In this document: positions 6,221-7,901 of the stretch, in pieces
Layout of the letters: each line of letters opens with the position of its first letter
How positions within the stretch are numbered: position 1 is the stretch's first letter
NCBI GenBank assembly: GCA_030640695.1
Contig: DAOWIX010000140.1
Span: 1 to 7,901 of the forward strand
Direction: 5' to 3'
Origin: Deltaproteobacteria bacterium
GTDB lineage: Bacteria; Desulfobacterota; Anaeroferrophillalia; Anaeroferrophillales; Tharpellaceae
DNA: 7,901 bases
Made by a program: the position numbers and the translations under genes
Notes under the pieces: model-generated
Told to the model about the DNA's origin: nothing
The model's database searches: none
Seen by the model: only the letters and a program-made list of their open reading frames with translations

Positions 6221-7516
6221 ATGTGGTTTCGGCATCGTTATGCGGTATTGGTGGCTTTTAGTCTGGTTCTGTTTTCCCTTTTTGCGCTTTTTATCTATCT
6301 GAAATCGCCTGGATTAATCCGGCTTCAGGAAGTGTTGCAAATAGTTCCGGAAAACCGCTGGCCGTCATTGCGGGATGATCTTGATACACAATCCTTGCGC
6401 TTGGCTCTTGAACGTAATCTTGTATATCTGAATAAATTACCCGGGAAAAGAAAATACGACTATGGCTTGCAGGTTGTGAGCGTCGAACAGGTGCTTGCGG
6501 CCCAGGTTGAACTGTTCTCTTTCCTGGACCAGAAACCTGATCTGCAAGAACTCGAACTATTTCTGAAAAAAAAGTTCAAGTTGCTGGAATCGGTCTCGCG
6601 CAGTCGGCCACCTTGGCAAAGAAAAGAGAACCCGGTGCTTTTTACCGGTTATTATGTTCCGACTCTGCAGGGCTCCCGGCAGTCAGATGAGCGTTATTGT
6701 TATCCTCTTTACCAGAAGCCGACCGATCTGGTTGCGGTTGACTTGAGCCAATTTGATCTGCATCGACATGTGCGTAAACTTTGGCCGTGGCTGGAAAAAC
6801 TGCCCTTTGGGCCGTTTCTAGAAGAACTTCGTTTTCCAACCTTGCGTGGTCGTTTGCTTGAGAGCGGCAAAGTGGTGCCATACCACACTCGGGCCGAGAT
6901 AGATTATGGGGCTAAACTGCGAGGGCAAAATTTTGAACTAATTTGGGTTGATGATGAGATTGATCGTTTCTTTCTCCAGATTCAGGGTTCGGGGCTGGTT
7001 CGTCTGGCTGATGGTGGGACGATGATGGTTGGTTACGCGGGAGCTAACGGGCATCCCTACAGTAGTATCGGGGGCTGGCTCATACGTCAGGGGTTGATGG
7101 CACGCGAAGAGGTTTCAATGCCATCGATTCGAGCCTGGATCAAAAAGCATCCCGAGCGGATGGCGGAGATTTTCAAAGTCAATCCAAGTTATGTTTTTTT
7201 TCGCGAACTGCCGACCCCTGAGGCCTTGGGCTGTTATCAGGTGCCGGTTACCCCCGGGCGTTCAATTGCGACCGATCGCAAACTCTTTCCCGGCGGAGCC
7301 TTAGCCCTGATCACCACCGAATTACCGACATTTTCCCAGACCGGTGAACTTACGGGTTGGCGTCCCTGTAACCGCCTGGTCTTAAATCAGGATACCGGGG
7401 GGGCTATTAAGGGCCCGCACCGGGTCGATCTCTATTGCGGGGATGATAAACCGGCTGAGTTGACAGCCGGCGTCATGAAACAACCTGGCCGGCTCTTTTT
7501 CTTCGTTCCGCGCTAA
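6221..7516 (+). CDS. mltA: membrane-bound lytic murein transglycosylase A (MltA family)
   Basis: This enzyme of 431 residues would cleave the beta-1,4 MurNAc-GlcNAc bond of peptidoglycan in the periplasm, leaving 1,6-anhydro-MurNAc ends. The MltA domain begins at LFTGYYVPTLQGS and continues through YHTRAEID, IDRFFLQIQGSG (IQGSG 254-258) and YAGANGHPY (272-280). The C-terminal 3D domain carries the three-aspartate style motif QDTGGAIKG, where D391 corresponds to the catalytic aspartate of E. coli MltA, followed by HRVDLYCGD and the closing GRLFFFVPR. The N-terminus is MWFRHR followed by a single hydrophobic helix (about 8-27) with no lipobox cysteine. The protein would thus be an inner-membrane-anchored or signal-peptidase-I-cleaved form, whereas E. 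coli MltA is an outer-membrane lipoprotein. Start choice: ATG 6221 puts a basic residue cluster right before the helix. ATG 6164 would add 19 residues and sits on a possible -10 box. Neither has a clear Shine-Dalgarno. It is transcribed alone, divergent from the operon and convergent with glyQ. Confidence 0.93.
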   Translation: MWFRHRYAVLVAFSLVLFSLFALFIYLKSPGLIRLQEVLQIVPENRWPSLRDDLDTQSLRLALERNLVYLNKLPGKRKYDYGLQVVSVEQVLAAQVELFSFLDQKPDLQELELFLKKKFKLLESVSRSRPPWQRKENPVLFTGYYVPTLQGSRQSDERYCYPLYQKPTDLVAVDLSQFDLHRHVRKLWPWLEKLPFGPFLEELRFPTLRGRLLESGKVVPYHTRAEIDYGAKLRGQNFELIWVDDEIDRFFLQIQGSGLVRLADGGTMMVGYAGANGHPYSSIGGWLIRQGLMAREEVSMPSIRAWIKKHPERMAEIFKVNPSYVFFRELPTPEALGCYQVPVTPGRSIATDRKLFPGGALALITTELPTFSQTGELTGWRPCNRLVLNQDTGGAIKGPHRVDLYCGDDKPAELTAGVMKQPGRLFFFVPR

Positions 7517-7531
7517 ATTTGCTGACGCTCT

Positions 7532-7577
7532 AAAAAAACAAGGCCACGAAGTTAATTTTTATCCTTCGTGACCTTGT
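7532..7577 (-). terminator. intrinsic terminator of glyQ
   Basis: Arms 7538-7551 and 7564-7577 form a 14-bp stem with a 12-base loop. The single non-Watson-Crick position (7544/7571) is a G-U wobble in the minus-strand RNA but a C-A mismatch in the plus-strand RNA. The stem is followed on the minus strand by seven T residues (complement of A 7532-7538). Both facts orient it as a terminator for transcripts coming from glyQ, 46 bases after its stop codon. It may also slow transcription from the mltA-like gene, but the plus side has no U-tract. Confidence 0.88.
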
Positions 7578-7622
7578 GTTATAGTTGTGTGAAAACTCCA
7601 CTTTTTTTGTTGTGCGTCCTCT

Positions 7623-7901
7623 TTACCCGCGTTTAAGGAGCGGGAAGCCCATCTCTTCTCTCTGTTTAAGGTGGTTTGTGGCTGAGAGTTTGGCGAGATT
7701 ACGAACCCTGCCGATATAGTTTGTACGTTCGGTGACTGAGATGGCACCCCGGGCATCGAGCAGGTTGAAGACGTGGGAGCATTTCAGGCAACAGTCATAA
7801 AGGGGCAGGACGAAATCCTTTTCAGCCAAGCGCATGCCCTCTTTTTCAAACATATTGAAGAGTGTCAAAAGCCTTTCGCCGTCGGCCTCTTCGAAGTTGT
7901 C
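7623..7901 (-). CDS. glyQ: glycyl-tRNA synthetase alpha subunit, C-terminal part (5' end outside window)
   Basis: The frame runs from the right edge (GAC at 7901-7899) to TAA 7625-7623, 92 codons, without a start in the window. It is the C-terminal end of the class II alpha subunit of the alpha2beta2 glycyl-tRNA synthetase, which activates glycine and charges tRNA-Gly in the cytoplasm. The segment NLLDARGAISVTER is the highly conserved helical block of GlyQ, preceded by VLPLYDCCLKCSHVF and followed by YIGRVRNLAK and REEMGFPLL, all matching the E. coli GlyQ tail as I remember it. About two thirds of the protein, including the catalytic motifs, lies beyond the edge. The beta-subunit gene glyS, usually immediately downstream of glyQ, is not here: a strong terminator and then the convergent mltA-like gene follow instead, so glyS must lie elsewhere. 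Confidence 0.95.
   Translation of the reverse strand, partial: DNFEEADGERLLTLFNMFEKEGMRLAEKDFVLPLYDCCLKCSHVFNLLDARGAISVTERTNYIGRVRNLAKLSATNHLKQREEMGFPLLKRG

Noticed and set aside
1..7901. CRISPR arrays, tRNA/rRNA genes, insertion sequences, phage attachment sites
   Set aside because: Looked for repeated spaced units, cloverleaf-like segments, transposase motifs and terminal inverted repeats; none seen. The window is almost fully accounted for by protein genes.

Overview
This window comes from a Gram-negative bacterium. The evidence is an MltA-type murein transglycosylase, a LolCDE/MacB-type ABC transporter and a two-subunit type glycyl-tRNA synthetase alpha chain. Base composition looks roughly balanced. 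The combination would fit a deltaproteobacterium in the broad sense (Desulfobacterota), but that placement is an inference from gene style and is not proven by the sequence.

Layout from left to right. Positions 2-160 (+) hold the C-terminal end of an unrecognised protein. Positions 195-2501 (+) encode a large membrane-anchored PAS-GGDEF-EAL cyclic-di-GMP signalling protein. It meets, tail to tail with only 38 bp between them, a compact four-gene operon on the minus strand running from 6122 down to 2540. In transcription order this operon encodes a UbiE-like SAM-dependent methyltransferase, a divergent all-alpha isoprenoid-synthase-fold protein, an FtsX/MacB-type ABC permease and its LolD-like ATPase. 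The junctions are a 2-bp gap, a 4-bp ATGA overlap and a direct abutment, so the four are almost certainly co-transcribed and translationally coupled. Across a 98-bp divergent intergenic region lies the plus-strand mltA-like gene (about 6221-7516). It converges on the 3' end of glyQ (7623 to the right edge, minus strand), whose strong intrinsic terminator lies between the two.

The most interesting unit is the minus-strand operon: a prenyl-type enzyme plus a methyltransferase coupled to an exporter of the lipoprotein/lipid/macrolide class. The isoprenoid synthase keeps the two acidic metal-binding motifs in modified form. It appears to lack the usual IPP-binding GKRxRP stretch and the RRG that normally follows the first acidic motif. 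It may therefore not be an ordinary chain-elongating polyprenyl synthase. A reasonable but unproven reading is that the operon makes, methylates and exports or traffics an isoprenoid lipid. The flanking c-di-GMP, murein and tRNA-synthetase genes are ordinary.
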